Source: an uncultured Spirochaetota bacterium
GTDB lineage: Bacteria > Spirochaetota > Brachyspiria > Brachyspirales > Brachyspiraceae
Direction of reading: 5' to 3'
NCBI GenBank assembly: GCA_944390575.1
Contig: CALXQJ010000002.1
Location: forward strand, 372,001-436,000
DNA length: 64,000 nt
Shown: positions 1 through 9,389 of the stretch, piece by piece
Layout of the letters: every line of letters starts with the position of its first letter
Position numbering within the stretch: the stretch's first letter is position 1
The notes under the pieces: model-generated
What the model saw: only the letters and a program-made list of their open reading frames with translations
The model's database searches: none
What the model was told of the DNA's origin: nothing
Position numbers and translations under genes: made by a program

Positions 1-3
1 GAA

Positions 4-705
4 ATGAAAACAAGAATAAGAACTAGTCAAATAGATAAGAATGGTTTTTTAAAGCCTTCATCTATTTTTGACCTTATGCAGGATTGTTCTTTTTTTCAGC
101 TTGATAGTGATGAGCATTTGAATAAATTTTTCTCAGAGAATAATGTTACATTATTTTTAGCCTCAAGACAAGTTGATATTTATAATCTCCCAAGATATAG
201 TGAAGATGTAATAGTAAAGACTTATGTTTATGAGTGTAATGAGTATTATGGCTTTAGAAATACGGTGATTTATGATTCTAATTATAATGAACTTGTTATT
301 TCAAATGCTACTGGAGCTTTTGTAGACTTTAATACTGGTTCACTTATTAGAATGCCTAAGGATTTAATAGAGTATTATAATAGTGGAGAAAAACAGAATA
401 TGAATTATCTTCCTCGTAAAATATCTTTTGATAAGGATGGTTTTACAGAGATATATAGATTTAAAGTAAAAAAATATTTTATAGATGATAATCATCATGT
501 TAATAATGCAAGGTATATAGATATGGCTATTGATTATGTTGATGATGATTTTGATAGAGTTAGAATAGAGTATAAAACACCTGCTAAATTAGATGATGTG
601 ATTATTGTACATAGAATGAGTTTAGATAATAAATATATATTAAAATTAGATGGAGAAAACAATATTACATATTCTGTATTAGAGTTTTCTTATAATTCTT
701 TTTAA
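4..705 (+). CDS. acyl-ACP thioesterase (FatA/FatB-type double hotdog)
   Basis: Hydrolyses acyl-ACP to release free fatty acid in the cytoplasm, judging by family. The 233-residue protein opens with the thioesterase-like 'MKTRIRTSQID.NG' block used for substrate binding in this family. Its second half carries the hallmark D-N-H-H-V-N-N-A-R-Y at residues 162-171, where Asn163, His165 and following residues match the family's catalytic Asn/His region. Length is near the 240-250 residues usual for bacterial members. The ATG is only three bases from the window edge, so no ribosome binding site can be checked and an upstream start cannot be excluded. The antiporter gene follows after 15 bp and may be co-transcribed. 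Substrate chain length cannot be read from sequence. Confidence 0.8.
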   Translation: MKTRIRTSQIDKNGFLKPSSIFDLMQDCSFFQLDSDEHLNKFFSENNVTLFLASRQVDIYNLPRYSEDVIVKTYVYECNEYYGFRNTVIYDSNYNELVISNATGAFVDFNTGSLIRMPKDLIEYYNSGEKQNMNYLPRKISFDKDGFTEIYRFKVKKYFIDDNHHVNNARYIDMAIDYVDDDFDRVRIEYKTPAKLDDVIIVHRMSLDNKYILKLDGENNITYSVLEFSYNSF

Positions 706-720
706 GTAAAAAAGTGGTTT

Positions 721-2316
721 ATGGATATAGCTATATTAATATCTTCTATTATCATTATAATATGTATATTGGCAAATAAGCTTTCAGTTAGAATAGGTGT
801 ACCTTCTTTATTATTATTTCTACTACTTGGTATGCTTTTTGGTTCTGATGGGATTTTAAAAATACCTTTTGAGGATTATTTATTTGCAGAGAAAGTATGT
901 ACTATTACATTAATTTTTATAATGTTTTATGGAGGTTTTGGTACTAATTGGAAATGTGCAAAACCTATAGCTACAAAAGCTTTTTTATTATCATTTATAG
1001 GTACTTTTATTACTTCTGCTATTACAGGTATTTTATGTTATTATGTATTAAAAATAGATCTTGTTCAAAGTTTATTAATAGGTGCTGTTATAGGTTCTAC
1101 TGATGCTGCTTCTGTATTTTCTATACTTCGTTCTAAAAAGTTAAATTTAAAAAATGGATTATCATCTCTTTTAGAACTTGAAAGTGGTAGTAATGACCCT
1201 ATGTCTTATATGCTTACTGTTATTTTTTTAGGACTTATAAATAAAACTTTAAGTAGTCCTTTATCTATAGTATATATGATATTTTCTCAGATATTTTTTG
1301 CTTTAATTGTATCTTTGGTTGTATCTTTTTTAGCATCTTTTATGCTTAGAAAGTTTAAATTTCCAATAGATGGGCTTGATACTATTTTTGTTCTTGCAGT
1401 GGCATTACTTTCATACTCTCTTTCTTCTGTTATAGGTGGAAATGGATATTTAAGCACTTATATTGTTGGTATAGTTCTTGGAAATTCTAATATTAATAAT
1501 AAGGTTTCTCTTGTTCATTTTTTTGATGGAATAACAGGACTTATGCAGATGATATTGTTTTTTCTATTAGGTTTATTATCTTTTCCTTCTCGATTACCAG
1601 ATGTTGTGGGTACTGCTATTTATGTAGCTTTTGTTATTACTTTTATATCAAGACCTATAGCTGTTTTTAGTGTTCTTATGCCTTTTAAGGTACCTATAAA
1701 AGAGCAAGTATTAGTTATGTTCTCTGGGCTTAGAGGGGCTGCTTCTATTGTTTTTGCTATATTTACTATTGTTAATAGTAGTTCATTAAGTTATGATATA
1801 TTTCATATAGTATTTTTTCTTGCTATAATTTCAGTTCTTTTCCAAGGTACACTGCTTCCTATAATAGCAAAGAAATTAGATTTGGTAGATGAATCATCTA
1901 ATGTTCTTAAAACTTTTAATGATTATGTAGATAATTCTGATACTCATCTTATACAAATAACAATATCAGAATATCACTATTGGGTTGGAAAGGCTATAAA
2001 AGATATTCATTTTCCAGAAAATTCTATAGTTGTGGGTATAGAGCGTGGTAATATTACAATTATTCCAAAGGGTGATACTGTCATAGAGGCTTTTGATATT
2101 ATTATATTGAATGCTAAAAAAACTAAATATTATGATTTGAACTTAAAAGAGGTACATATTGGTTTTATTCATCCTTGGAAGGATAAAGAATTAAAAGATA
2201 TAAAGCTTGAAACAAATAATTTAATAGTAATGATAAAAAGAGATAATACAACTATCATACCTAAAGGAAATACTATTATTAAGTATGGAGATACTGTATT
2301 ACTCAGAGAGATCTAA
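721..2316 (+). CDS. CPA1-family K+(Na+)/H+ antiporter with C-terminal RCK_C domains (NhaP2/CvrA-like)
   Basis: Inner-membrane monovalent cation/proton exchanger. About 12-13 hydrophobic segments fill residues 1-390, including the CPA1 signature region G-S-T-D-A-A-S-V-F near residue 125 and E-S-G-S-N-D-P near residue 154. These hold the ion-binding acidic residues of the family. The cytoplasmic tail from about residue 405 holds two TrkA-C (RCK_C) like repeats, each ending with 'IPKG.T.I...D..IL'; they suggest gating by a nucleotide or other ligand, as in NhaP2/CvrA. The 531-residue length fits that subfamily. It follows the thioesterase by 15 bp. Its 3' end overlaps the convergent hflX gene by 18 nt. 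Whether K+ or Na+ is preferred is inference from the RCK_C tail. Confidence 0.8.
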   Translation: MDIAILISSIIIIICILANKLSVRIGVPSLLLFLLLGMLFGSDGILKIPFEDYLFAEKVCTITLIFIMFYGGFGTNWKCAKPIATKAFLLSFIGTFITSAITGILCYYVLKIDLVQSLLIGAVIGSTDAASVFSILRSKKLNLKNGLSSLLELESGSNDPMSYMLTVIFLGLINKTLSSPLSIVYMIFSQIFFALIVSLVVSFLASFMLRKFKFPIDGLDTIFVLAVALLSYSLSSVIGGNGYLSTYIVGIVLGNSNINNKVSLVHFFDGITGLMQMILFFLLGLLSFPSRLPDVVGTAIYVAFVITFISRPIAVFSVLMPFKVPIKEQVLVMFSGLRGAASIVFAIFTIVNSSSLSYDIFHIVFFLAIISVLFQGTLLPIIAKKLDLVDESSNVLKTFNDYVDNSDTHLIQITISEYHYWVGKAIKDIHFPENSIVVGIERGNITIIPKGDTVIEAFDIIILNAKKTKYYDLNLKEVHIGFIHPWKDKELKDIKLETNNLIVMIKRDNTTIIPKGNTIIKYGDTVLLREI

Positions 2317-3405
2317 AATTATATTTAATATTCTTTTTCTTAATTCATCTATATTAATATTATTTTTTGCACTTATAAGTATAACATCATCAAAAGAAGT
2401 TTTTATTTTATTTATTTCTACTTTATCTAAACTATCTGACTTATTAAATACTATAATTCTTTTTATATTATGAGCTTCTATTTCTTTTATAGTGCTTTCT
2501 ACATTTATAATTTTATCATTTAAATGTTCATCACTAGCATCTACCAAATGTATAAGTAAATCAGCTTCTATAACTTCTGATAGTGTAGATTTAAAAGATG
2601 CTATAAGTGTATGTGGTAGTCTATCTATAAATCCAACAGTATCAGATATTATAGCCTCTACCGGTGCATCATTTGATAAATATAACTTCCTTGTATGTGT
2701 GTCTAATGTAGCAAAAAGTTTATCTTCTACATATACTTTTTCTTTGCATAATAAATTAAATAAAGTGCTTTTTCCTGCATTGGTATATCCTACTATAGCA
2801 ACTCTAAATACAGAACTTCTTCCTTTTCTTGCTGTTGAGGCAGAGTTTTCTTGTTTTTTTAATTGCATCTTTAATTTATGAATACGCTCCCTTGCACGTC
2901 TTCTATCATATTCAAGTTGTTTTTCTCCAGCACCACCTCTAAGACCAATCCCCCCTTTTATCTGACTTAAATTTGTTCTTTTTCCCTTTAATCTTGGATA
3001 TTGAAACTCTAAAAATGCTAATTCTACTTGCATTTTAGCAATATTAGTTTTAGCACGCATAGCAAATATTTCTAATATTATTTCTGTTCTTGTTAATGCT
3101 TTTATATTTGAATCGGTCTCTATAGAGCTTACTTGAGAACCACTTAATTCATTATCAAATATCAAATACTCTACATTATCATTTATAGCCATCAATTTAA
3201 TTTCTTCTAATTTTCCTTTTCCTATATAAGTAGAGGCATCTATTTTTTGTTGTATATATGAAAATCTATTTATAACTTTATAATTAGCAGTGTCGCATAA
3301 CATAGAAAGCTCATCTAATATTTTGTCTATATTAGGTTTTGAATACCTATTTTGTTTACTATCTACTACAAATATAATATATGCTTTTTTTATATTGTTA
3401 TTCAT
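2299..3405 (-). CDS. hflX: ribosome-associated GTPase HflX
   Basis: HflX is a translational GTPase that binds the 50S subunit and splits stalled ribosomes. The N-terminal HflX domain includes 'DASTYIGKGKLEEI' (about residues 56-69) and the glycine-rich 'GGIGLRGGAGEKQLE' linker near 151-165. The GTPase domain follows: G1 GYTNAGKST at 206-214, G3 DTVGFIDRLPH, G4 NKSD, G5 SAKN. The 368-residue length is normal for short HflX proteins without a long C-terminal extension. It lies 14 nt downstream of yqeK on the same strand and is probably in one operon with it. The stop overlaps the convergent antiporter gene by 18 nt. The ribosome binding site is weak (A-rich). Confidence 0.93.
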   Translation of the reverse strand: MNNNIKKAYIIFVVDSKQNRYSKPNIDKILDELSMLCDTANYKVINRFSYIQQKIDASTYIGKGKLEEIKLMAINDNVEYLIFDNELSGSQVSSIETDSNIKALTRTEIILEIFAMRAKTNIAKMQVELAFLEFQYPRLKGKRTNLSQIKGGIGLRGGAGEKQLEYDRRRARERIHKLKMQLKKQENSASTARKGRSSVFRVAIVGYTNAGKSTLFNLLCKEKVYVEDKLFATLDTHTRKLYLSNDAPVEAIISDTVGFIDRLPHTLIASFKSTLSEVIEADLLIHLVDASDEHLNDKIINVESTIKEIEAHNIKRIIVFNKSDSLDKVEINKIKTSFDDVILISAKNNINIDELRKRILNIILDLSE

Positions 3406-3419
3406 ATCTTTTATATTAT

Positions 3420-3983
3420 TTATTTTGTAACAAGTGAATTATAAAGTTCTATAGTTTTTTCAGATAAATAATGCTTTTTATATAAAACAAAACTAATAGA
3501 CTCATATATTACATCTAAAAAAGCTCTATCAAAATCTTCAAATACATACTCTCTTACTTTATCAGCACTATCTAATTTTCTAGTAGGCTCTAAAAAGTCT
3601 GCTGTATAAATAATTTTTTCAAGCATAGTCATATTAGCATGCCCTACAGTATGACTTTCTATTGCATTTATTATTTCACTATCTGTTATATTAAACTCTT
3701 CTTCTGTTATAATACTACTTACTCTTGCGTGTAATAATGCACCTGTTATATATTTTGGATAGTCTTTATTGTCTTTTCTTTTTATTATTTCTCTCATCTC
3801 TTCATCATTATATCTCTTTCCTAAGTCGTGACATAATGCTGCTATTGATGCTTTTTCTACATCTACAGAATAATGTTTAGCAAGTTCTACCGATAACTCT
3901 CTTGTTGATAATATATGTTTTTCTCTAAATGGTAAATGCTCTTTTATATATGAAATTATTTTTAATTCTATATCACTATACAC
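3420..3983 (-). CDS. yqeK: HD-domain phosphohydrolase YqeK (diadenosine tetraphosphatase)
   Basis: YqeK proteins hydrolyse Ap4A symmetrically to two ADP and limit alarmone build-up. The 187-residue protein has the HD-superfamily metal ligands: His23 in 'EKHILST', the His52-Asp53 pair in 'ALCHDLGK', and further histidines around 'GALLHARV' and 'SHTVG'. The layout matches YqeK rather than larger HD hydrolases. The chosen start is GTG at 3983-3981, because AGGA lies 7 nt upstream and no ATG is nearby. In Firmicutes yqeK usually precedes rsfS; here hflX follows instead. It is divergent from the TPR gene across a 178-bp gap. Confidence 0.85.
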   Translation of the reverse strand: MYSDIELKIISYIKEHLPFREKHILSTRELSVELAKHYSVDVEKASIAALCHDLGKRYNDEEMREIIKRKDNKDYPKYITGALLHARVSSIITEEEFNITDSEIINAIESHTVGHANMTMLEKIIYTADFLEPTRKLDSADKVREYVFEDFDRAFLDVIYESISFVLYKKHYLSEKTIELYNSLVTK

Positions 3984-4050
3984 TATACTATCCTATTTTT
4001 ATAATTACATAGAGTATAATATATATTCAAATAAAATAATAGTAGTTTAC

Positions 4051-4079
4051 TTGAAGTTTATATTAAAACTTTTTATAAT
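4051..4079 (+). promoter_or_regulatory. sigma-70 type promoter for the TPR membrane protein
   Basis: TTGAAG at 4051-4056 and TATAAT at 4074-4079 are separated by 17 bp, a near-consensus housekeeping promoter. Transcription would start about 4086, leaving a leader of about 75 nt that contains the 4111-4139 inverted repeat. Confidence 0.65.
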
Positions 4080-4110
4080 ATATTTTGGTATATAAAAAAT
4101 TTAATATAGA

Positions 4111-4139
4111 GTTTACATAATACCGAAAATTATGTAAAC
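4111..4139. promoter_or_regulatory. perfect 11-bp inverted repeat of the GTTTACATAAT box
   Basis: GTTTACATAAT (4111-4121) is followed 7 bp later by its exact reverse complement ATTATGTAAAC (4129-4139). The repeat lies in the predicted leader and ends 22 nt before the ATG at 4162. It can be a dimeric protein-binding site or, in RNA, a hairpin near the ribosome binding site AAGGAT. Single or direct copies of the same box occur near 16398, 16420, 22992, 38532, 49892 and 49962. No T-run follows, so it is not an intrinsic terminator. Confidence 0.6.
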
Positions 4140-4161
4140 AATGAAAGGATAATGCTAAACT

Positions 4162-5277
4162 ATGAAAGGAAATATAGCAGACGTAGCAAGAGTTCTTCTT
4201 AAAAGAAAAAAATATCAAAAAGCGAAAGATTATTTATTATCACATTTAGATATATTAGATAGAGATGCTGAGGCTTTATCTATGCTTTCTTTTGCAAATA
4301 TTTTTTTAAAAGATTTTTATGCAGCAGAAGAAGTTTCAAGAAAGGCTTTAAGGAGAGATAGTTTTTCTACTAATGCTATGCTTGCTAAGGGGTATATTAG
4401 TTTACAAAATGGACATAGAGAGAATGCCTTAAGAGAATATTTTAGAATTATAGATATAGATCCTAAAAATAAAATAGCAAAAGATAATATAGAGAGAATT
4501 AGATTTTTAACTAATAATGCTAAAGGAAATGAAATAAATCCAAGAGCATATTTACTTGGAAAAATAAATATTCCATCATATAAATTCTTTATAGCAATAC
4601 CAATTCTATTAATAATAGCTTTAATATTTTATATTTCTATAGATAGAATATATCCAAAAATTAGATATATTTTATTAGATAAAGAGCAAAAAGAATTAAG
4701 AAAAAAACTTGAAGATGTTTATTTATTTGAAGGTTTAGAGAAGGGTGATGTACCTGATAGTGCTAAAAGTCCTACATACTCACCACGTCAGGTTGCTGAT
4801 TTATTTAATAAGGCTAAGAGAGATTTAAGAGGTGCTAATGTTAATGAGGCTATACTTATTGTTAATGGTGCTTTATATAGTGATATTAATGAGTATTTAA
4901 AGGAGCGTTTTAGAGTTTTAAAAGATTTTGTTATAGCTCCTGATTATAATATTTTTAAGGAAAGTCCAGATTATTTAACTATTGCTGAAAATTATAAACT
5001 TTATGATGGTGGTTATGTTAAGTGGAAAGCTGATGTTAGCAGAATAAGTCAAACTAATGTAGATGGTATTCCTAAAAAATTAGCTCGTATATTAGTATAT
5101 GATTCTAATAATAAGGATATTATAGGTATTGCAGATCTTTTACTTAATGTAAATATAGACTTAAAACCAAATAGTTATATAGAGGCTTATGCTAAAGTAA
5201 TAGGCTATAATGATAGACAAAAATCTATATTATTAGATACTCAAATTATTAAACATCTTCCAAAAAAGAAAAACTAA
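4162..5277 (+). CDS. TPR-repeat single-pass membrane protein, function unknown
   Basis: The function is not recognised. The 371-residue protein starts with about three TPR-like helical pairs (residues 5-115, e.g. 'KAKDYLLSHLDILDRDAEAL' and 'ALREYFRIIDIDPKNKIAK'). One strongly hydrophobic segment follows near residues 138-160. The last 200 residues are soluble, Lys/Asn rich and have no recognised domain. There is no signal peptide, so the TPR part is probably cytoplasmic and the C-terminal part periplasmic. AAGGAT 11 nt upstream supports the ATG. It is monocistronic, with its own promoter at 4051-4079 and the inverted-repeat box in its leader. TPR proteins of this form act as scaffolds, but no partner is indicated. 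Confidence 0.6.
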   Translation: MKGNIADVARVLLKRKKYQKAKDYLLSHLDILDRDAEALSMLSFANIFLKDFYAAEEVSRKALRRDSFSTNAMLAKGYISLQNGHRENALREYFRIIDIDPKNKIAKDNIERIRFLTNNAKGNEINPRAYLLGKINIPSYKFFIAIPILLIIALIFYISIDRIYPKIRYILLDKEQKELRKKLEDVYLFEGLEKGDVPDSAKSPTYSPRQVADLFNKAKRDLRGANVNEAILIVNGALYSDINEYLKERFRVLKDFVIAPDYNIFKESPDYLTIAENYKLYDGGYVKWKADVSRISQTNVDGIPKKLARILVYDSNNKDIIGIADLLLNVNIDLKPNSYIEAYAKVIGYNDRQKSILLDTQIIKHLPKKKN

Positions 5278-5289
5278 TAAGTATAATAT

Positions 5290-5973
5290 TTATTTATATA
5301 TAGATTTATTATTATAAATAGGCTTATATCTTTTTTGTTTATCTAAGAATGATTTTTGATACCATTCATAAAGAGTAATACTTCCATCATCATTTACAAA
5401 TCCAATAGGGTCGTATTTATAAAATGGCATAAATGTTTTTTGAGTATTAGTGTCTGAAGCTCCCCATTCTAAAGGAACATCAACTCCAAATATGATTTTT
5501 TCTTTAATTGGAAATCCATATATATAAACATATTTAGAGTGTGTATCTATTGCTATTAAAGAGTTATCTAAATTTATAAATCCAGCACCTTTTCCAGTAA
5601 ATCTATAGAAATAGAATCTTTTTATCATCTCTTTATCATTGTTATTTTGTTTTTTTGTATATAGTGGATTATAACCTCTATAGTTATAATATTTCATATT
5701 GTATATATTAAAAAAACCAGCCTTTGTGTTATATCCATCGTATATATATTCATTTTTATTTTTATCATTTATCACCCAGTATTTTTCTTCTGTATTTTGA
5801 ATAAATTTAAATGTAGGTACATTATCTTTATCAAAACTAGCTACGAACAACCAATTATCAAATTTATTATGAGATTTTTTTTCTTTAGTTGTATCTATAT
5901 TATTAACAGGATATGTATTTTTATATAATATTAGGATTATTATTAATATAGTCATTTTTTTAAAATTGTACAT
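5290..5973 (-). CDS. exported protein of unknown function
   Basis: No family is recognised. The 227-residue product begins with a short basic stretch and a hydrophobic run (about residues 7-20, 'MTILIIILILYKN'), a signal peptide or membrane anchor without a clear lipobox. The mature part is rich in Tyr, Asn and Lys, with repeated 'YxxY' texture. No Shine-Dalgarno sequence precedes the ATG at 5973, while a good promoter (5981-6009) ends only 7 nt upstream, so the mRNA may be leaderless. A second in-frame ATG at 5955 ('MTILII') is an alternative start. It lies convergent to the TPR gene, 12 bp apart. Confidence 0.5.
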   Translation of the reverse strand: MYNFKKMTILIIILILYKNTYPVNNIDTTKEKKSHNKFDNWLFVASFDKDNVPTFKFIQNTEEKYWVINDKNKNEYIYDGYNTKAGFFNIYNMKYYNYRGYNPLYTKKQNNNDKEMIKRFYFYRFTGKGAGFINLDNSLIAIDTHSKYVYIYGFPIKEKIIFGVDVPLEWGASDTNTQKTFMPFYKYDPIGFVNDDGSITLYEWYQKSFLDKQKRYKPIYNNKSIYK

Positions 5974-5980
5974 TTTCTGT

Positions 5981-6009
5981 ATTATATATTATATGCGACA
6001 TAATGTAAA
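5981..6009 (-). promoter_or_regulatory. sigma-70 type promoter placed directly at a start codon
   Basis: Read on the minus strand, TTTACA (6009-6004) and TATAAT (5986-5981) are 17 bp apart. The -10 element ends 7 nt before the ATG at 5973, so transcription would begin at or next to the start codon. The -35 part overlaps a 9/11 match to the GTTTACATAAT box. Confidence 0.55.
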
Positions 6010-6042
6010 TATTGTCTTTTGTTTTTAATAGAAAAAATATAA

Positions 6043-6924
6043 TTATTTATTATGATTTTTAATTTTTTGATATAAAGATACGCATAAAAGTAAGTATATT
6101 ATATATATAATTACAAATGATGATGTATATGGTATTAATGCCATTTTTGTATTATATGCTGTGTTTAATATATAATTATAGAAATATGGTATAGCTATAT
6201 ATATGATTGCAAATAATGGAAATAGTATTATTAAATATAGTTTAGTTTTATAAATTAAGTCTATAAATGAGTATGATACTATTAGAGTTATTATTGATAT
6301 TGCAGTTATATATGAAATAGTAGCTCTATCAATCTTTGCATTTATATAGTCTAATCCTGATATTTTAATTATTATAATGCTTGATATTATAGTGAGCAAT
6401 ACACCTATAATTGTTATTATTGACGATAGTAGAAGCTTTGAAAAAAATACTTTATTTGAAAAGTATGCTTCTTTATTTTTAGTGATATTTTCTACTATTG
6501 ATATTATGATTGAAAAAGATAATGTTTGTAGAAGAATTTCTGGTAAGTTAATGAGATGAAAGCTCATAGGTAGTTTTGTATATATTATTCCCTCTATAGA
6601 GGAAGGGGCATAAGATGGAGTTGCAATAATACCTATTGATACAAATATCATCCATACATATAGCCATCCTATTTTAGAGTGCATAATATTTCTAATAGGG
6701 TATAGAGCTATTGCTATGAATAATGCTCTTATAATCTCTAGAAGCGGTGATATTATTATAGCTGTAGATTCTAAGTCTTGAATAAAATTTGCTACTAATA
6801 GATTACTATATACTGTAGAATAGTCTATTATATTTGAAAATAATGTTGCAAATATTATGTATGTAAATATATGTATAATTGCAACTTTTATATAGAAGAT
6901 AATAAAGTTTTTAAAATTATTCAT
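6043..6924 (-). CDS. multi-pass membrane protein of unknown function
   Basis: No family is recognised. The 293-residue product is almost wholly hydrophobic, with about seven or eight predicted membrane segments. They include 'FIIFYIKVAIIHIFTYII' near the N-terminus and 'VIIYIIYLLLCVSLY' at the C-terminus. Loops are short and only a few charged residues stand out. It lies 17 bp downstream of ymdB on the same strand and is plausibly the last gene of the rny-ymdB operon. A weak AGAGAA motif precedes the ATG. It could be a transporter-like or envelope protein; nothing in the sequence decides. Confidence 0.55.
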   Translation of the reverse strand: MNNFKNFIIFYIKVAIIHIFTYIIFATLFSNIIDYSTVYSNLLVANFIQDLESTAIIISPLLEIIRALFIAIALYPIRNIMHSKIGWLYVWMIFVSIGIIATPSYAPSSIEGIIYTKLPMSFHLINLPEILLQTLSFSIIISIVENITKNKEAYFSNKVFFSKLLLSSIITIIGVLLTIISSIIIIKISGLDYINAKIDRATISYITAISIITLIVSYSFIDLIYKTKLYLIILFPLFAIIYIAIPYFYNYILNTAYNTKMALIPYTSSFVIIYIIYLLLCVSLYQKIKNHNK

Positions 6925-6941
6925 AATATAATAATTCTCTT

Positions 6942-7757
6942 TTATTTATCTTGTCTTTCTACAATATCATCTTGATATATTTCATTTATCCTTTTAATGC
7001 TAACAGCTCTACCAGTTTCAGCTTCTACTTGTACTATTATTCCATTAATCATAGGAGATGTAGTTTCTACTTCAAATCTATGAGGCATTTTTGTTACAAA
7101 CTTTGCAATAGCAGCTTCTTTTTTCATTCCAATAACAGAATTAGAGCTACCACACATACCCAAGTCAGATATATATGCAGTATGAGAAGATAGTATTTTT
7201 TCATCAGCAGTCTGTACATGAGTATGAGTTCCAAATATACAAGATACTTGACCTTCTAAATAGAATGAAAAAGCTATTTTCTCAGCAGTAGCCTCAGCAT
7301 GAAAATCAATAAAAATAATATTAGTTTTTTCTTTTATATGTTTAATAGCAAGATTCGACTTTTTAAAAGGGCAATCTAATGGGTCCATAAATGTTCTACC
7401 CATTAAATTAATAACACCTATTTTATAGTCTATGATGTCATAAATATAATATCCAAGTCCAGGTGCTTCAGTAGGAAAATTATAAGGACGTAATAATCTA
7501 TTTTCATTTCCAATAAGAGCAAAAACATCTCTATTATTCCAAATATGATTTCCAGAAGTAAGTACGTCTATTCCACTATTAAAAAGTTCAGCAGCAGTAT
7601 CTCTTGTAATACCTATACCATTAGCAGAGTTTTCACCATTAGCAATAACAAAGTCTATATTGTGCTTCTTTTTTATTTCTTCTAAATGCTTTCTTATTGC
7701 AAATCTACCAGTAATGCCAACTATATCACCTAAGCATAAAATATTTTTTATAGTCAC
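6942..7757 (-). CDS. ymdB: YmdB-family metallophosphoesterase (2',3'-cyclic nucleotide phosphodiesterase)
   Basis: YmdB-type enzymes are dimetal phosphoesterases acting on 2',3'-cyclic nucleotides and, in Bacillus, affect motility versus biofilm choice. Dimetal-site motifs are all present: 'LGDIVGITGR' at the N-terminus, 'ANGENSANGIGIT' near residue 39, 'SGNHIWNN' near 68, 'DFHAEATAEK' and 'GTHTHVQTADE'. The 271-residue length matches the family. It begins 11 nt after the rny stop, the same rny-ymdB pairing seen in Bacillus, which supports a link to RNA turnover. Role in this organism is inference. Confidence 0.9.
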   Translation of the reverse strand: MTIKNILCLGDIVGITGRFAIRKHLEEIKKKHNIDFVIANGENSANGIGITRDTAAELFNSGIDVLTSGNHIWNNRDVFALIGNENRLLRPYNFPTEAPGLGYYIYDIIDYKIGVINLMGRTFMDPLDCPFKKSNLAIKHIKEKTNIIFIDFHAEATAEKIAFSFYLEGQVSCIFGTHTHVQTADEKILSSHTAYISDLGMCGSSNSVIGMKKEAAIAKFVTKMPHRFEVETTSPMINGIIVQVEAETGRAVSIKRINEIYQDDIVERQDK

Positions 7758-7768
7758 TTTCGAATCCT

Positions 7769-9298
7769 TTATCTTGCAACTTCAACTGCTCTAGTCTCTC
7801 GAATAACAGTGACCTTAATGACACCAGGATATTTTAAATTATCTTCAATATTTTTAGCAATATCACGAGCTATTTGCTTAGCCTGAGCATCATCTACAAC
7901 ATCACTCTTAGCCATAACTCTAAGTTCACGTCCAGCCTGTATAGCAAAAGATTTTTCAACACCCTCAGTACTATCTGCAATTTTCTCTAAATCCTCTAAT
8001 CTCTTAACATAATTTTCAAAAGATTCTAATCTCGCACCAGGTCTTGCAGCACTAATAGCATCAGCAGCCTTAACAATAACAGCCTCAACAGTATTAGTTT
8101 CAACATCATTATGATGAGCTCTTATAGCATTAACAATTTCTTCTTTTTCACCATATCTCTTAGCCAAATCAGCACCACTAAGAGCGTGAGAGCCAGCACC
8201 CTCACTTTCTATAGCCTTACCAATATCATGTAAAAATGCACCACGTTTAGCAAGGTTAGGGTTAGCTCCTACAGCATTTGCTATCATTTCAGCTATATTT
8301 GCTACTTCTTTACTATGTAGTAGCATATTCTGTCCATAGCTTGTTCTATAATGAAGTCTACCCATATGTCTTATAAGCTCATTATGCATATGTCCAAGAT
8401 TAAGATCAGAAACAGCAGCCTCTCCTGCTTCCATAATAGTTTGATCTACTTCTTTTCTTGTTTTTTCAACAACTTCTTCTATTCTTGCAGGATGTATTCT
8501 ACCATCTAAAATTAATCTCTCTAAAGATACTTTAGCAATATGTTTTCTCACAGGGTCAAAACAAGATATAACAACAGCTTCAGGAGTATCATCTATTATA
8601 ATATCTACACCAGTTAATGTTTCAAGCATTCTAATATTTCTACCTTCACGCCCAATAATTCTACCTTTCATTTCTTCAGAAGGTAAAGAAACACTTGTAA
8701 CAGAAGTTTCTTGTGCTACACTGCTTGAAATACGCTGAATAGTTTGTACTAATATTTCTCTTGCTTTTTTCTCACCAGTTTCTATAGCTGTTTTTTCTAT
8801 ATGATCAACAATCTTAGCAGCTGACTTTTTAGCATCATCTTCAATTTCTTTCATAAGAGTTTTTTTAGCTTCCTCTCTTGAAAGTTCTGCTATTTTTTCT
8901 AATTCTTGTTTTTCTTTTTCGATTATAGAGTCTAATTCTTCTTCTCTTTCTCGAATCTTTTTCATTTTATTCTCAATAGCATTTTCTTTATTTTCTAAGT
9001 ATTGAGATTTTTTATCGATATTTGCCTCTCGTTGTAGTACTCTATTTTCTAATTTTTGAAGTTCATTTCTTCTATCTCTATTTTCATTCTCTAATCTATT
9101 ACGCTCTTTTTGTATAGCAGAATTAGCTTCAGAAATTATATTATTTCTTTCTGTTTCTGCCTTTACTTTTGCTTCTTGAATCATTTTATTAGTAGCAATT
9201 TCAGTAGAATTATGCTTAATTTTAGCTATAATTAAACGGCTTGCATATCCAAGAACAAACGCAACTACAACAGAGGTGATTAAAGCTATTGTATTCAT
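7769..9298 (-). CDS. rny: ribonuclease Y
   Basis: Membrane-anchored endoribonuclease that starts mRNA decay. Domain order is typical: N-terminal membrane helix (about residues 3-20), a long Glu/Lys/Arg coiled coil (about 30-190), a KH RNA-binding domain containing '[15 protein letters not shown]', then the HD catalytic domain with '[17 protein letters not shown]'. The 509-residue length is normal (about 520 in Bacillus). The ATG at 9298 has a strong GAGGTG ribosome binding site. It heads the rny-ymdB operon. With RNase J at about 28-30 kb, the window holds a Gram-positive style RNA-decay pair. Confidence 0.96.
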   Translation of the reverse strand: MNTIALITSVVVAFVLGYASRLIIAKIKHNSTEIATNKMIQEAKVKAETERNNIISEANSAIQKERNRLENENRDRRNELQKLENRVLQREANIDKKSQYLENKENAIENKMKKIREREEELDSIIEKEKQELEKIAELSREEAKKTLMKEIEDDAKKSAAKIVDHIEKTAIETGEKKAREILVQTIQRISSSVAQETSVTSVSLPSEEMKGRIIGREGRNIRMLETLTGVDIIIDDTPEAVVISCFDPVRKHIAKVSLERLILDGRIHPARIEEVVEKTRKEVDQTIMEAGEAAVSDLNLGHMHNELIRHMGRLHYRTSYGQNMLLHSKEVANIAEMIANAVGANPNLAKRGAFLHDIGKAIESEGAGSHALSGADLAKRYGEKEEIVNAIRAHHNDVETNTVEAVIVKAADAISAARPGARLESFENYVKRLEDLEKIADSTEGVEKSFAIQAGRELRVMAKSDVVDDAQAKQIARDIAKNIEDNLKYPGVIKVTVIRETRAVEVAR

Positions 9299-9389
9299 AT
9301 ATTCACCTCTTCTTATATAATAGCTATAAAAATAACATATATTAAATAAAAGTCAATCACTTATTTTTTTATTAAGTTAAGGTATATTA

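Noticed and set aside
2492-2881. Open frame on the plus strand within hflX
   Set aside because: It is antisense to the conserved GTPase domain, has no ribosome binding site and no recognisable protein; it is a shadow frame.
4111-4139. Intrinsic terminator at the inverted repeat
   Set aside because: No T-run on either strand and the stem is AT-rich; it sits in a leader, not after a gene.
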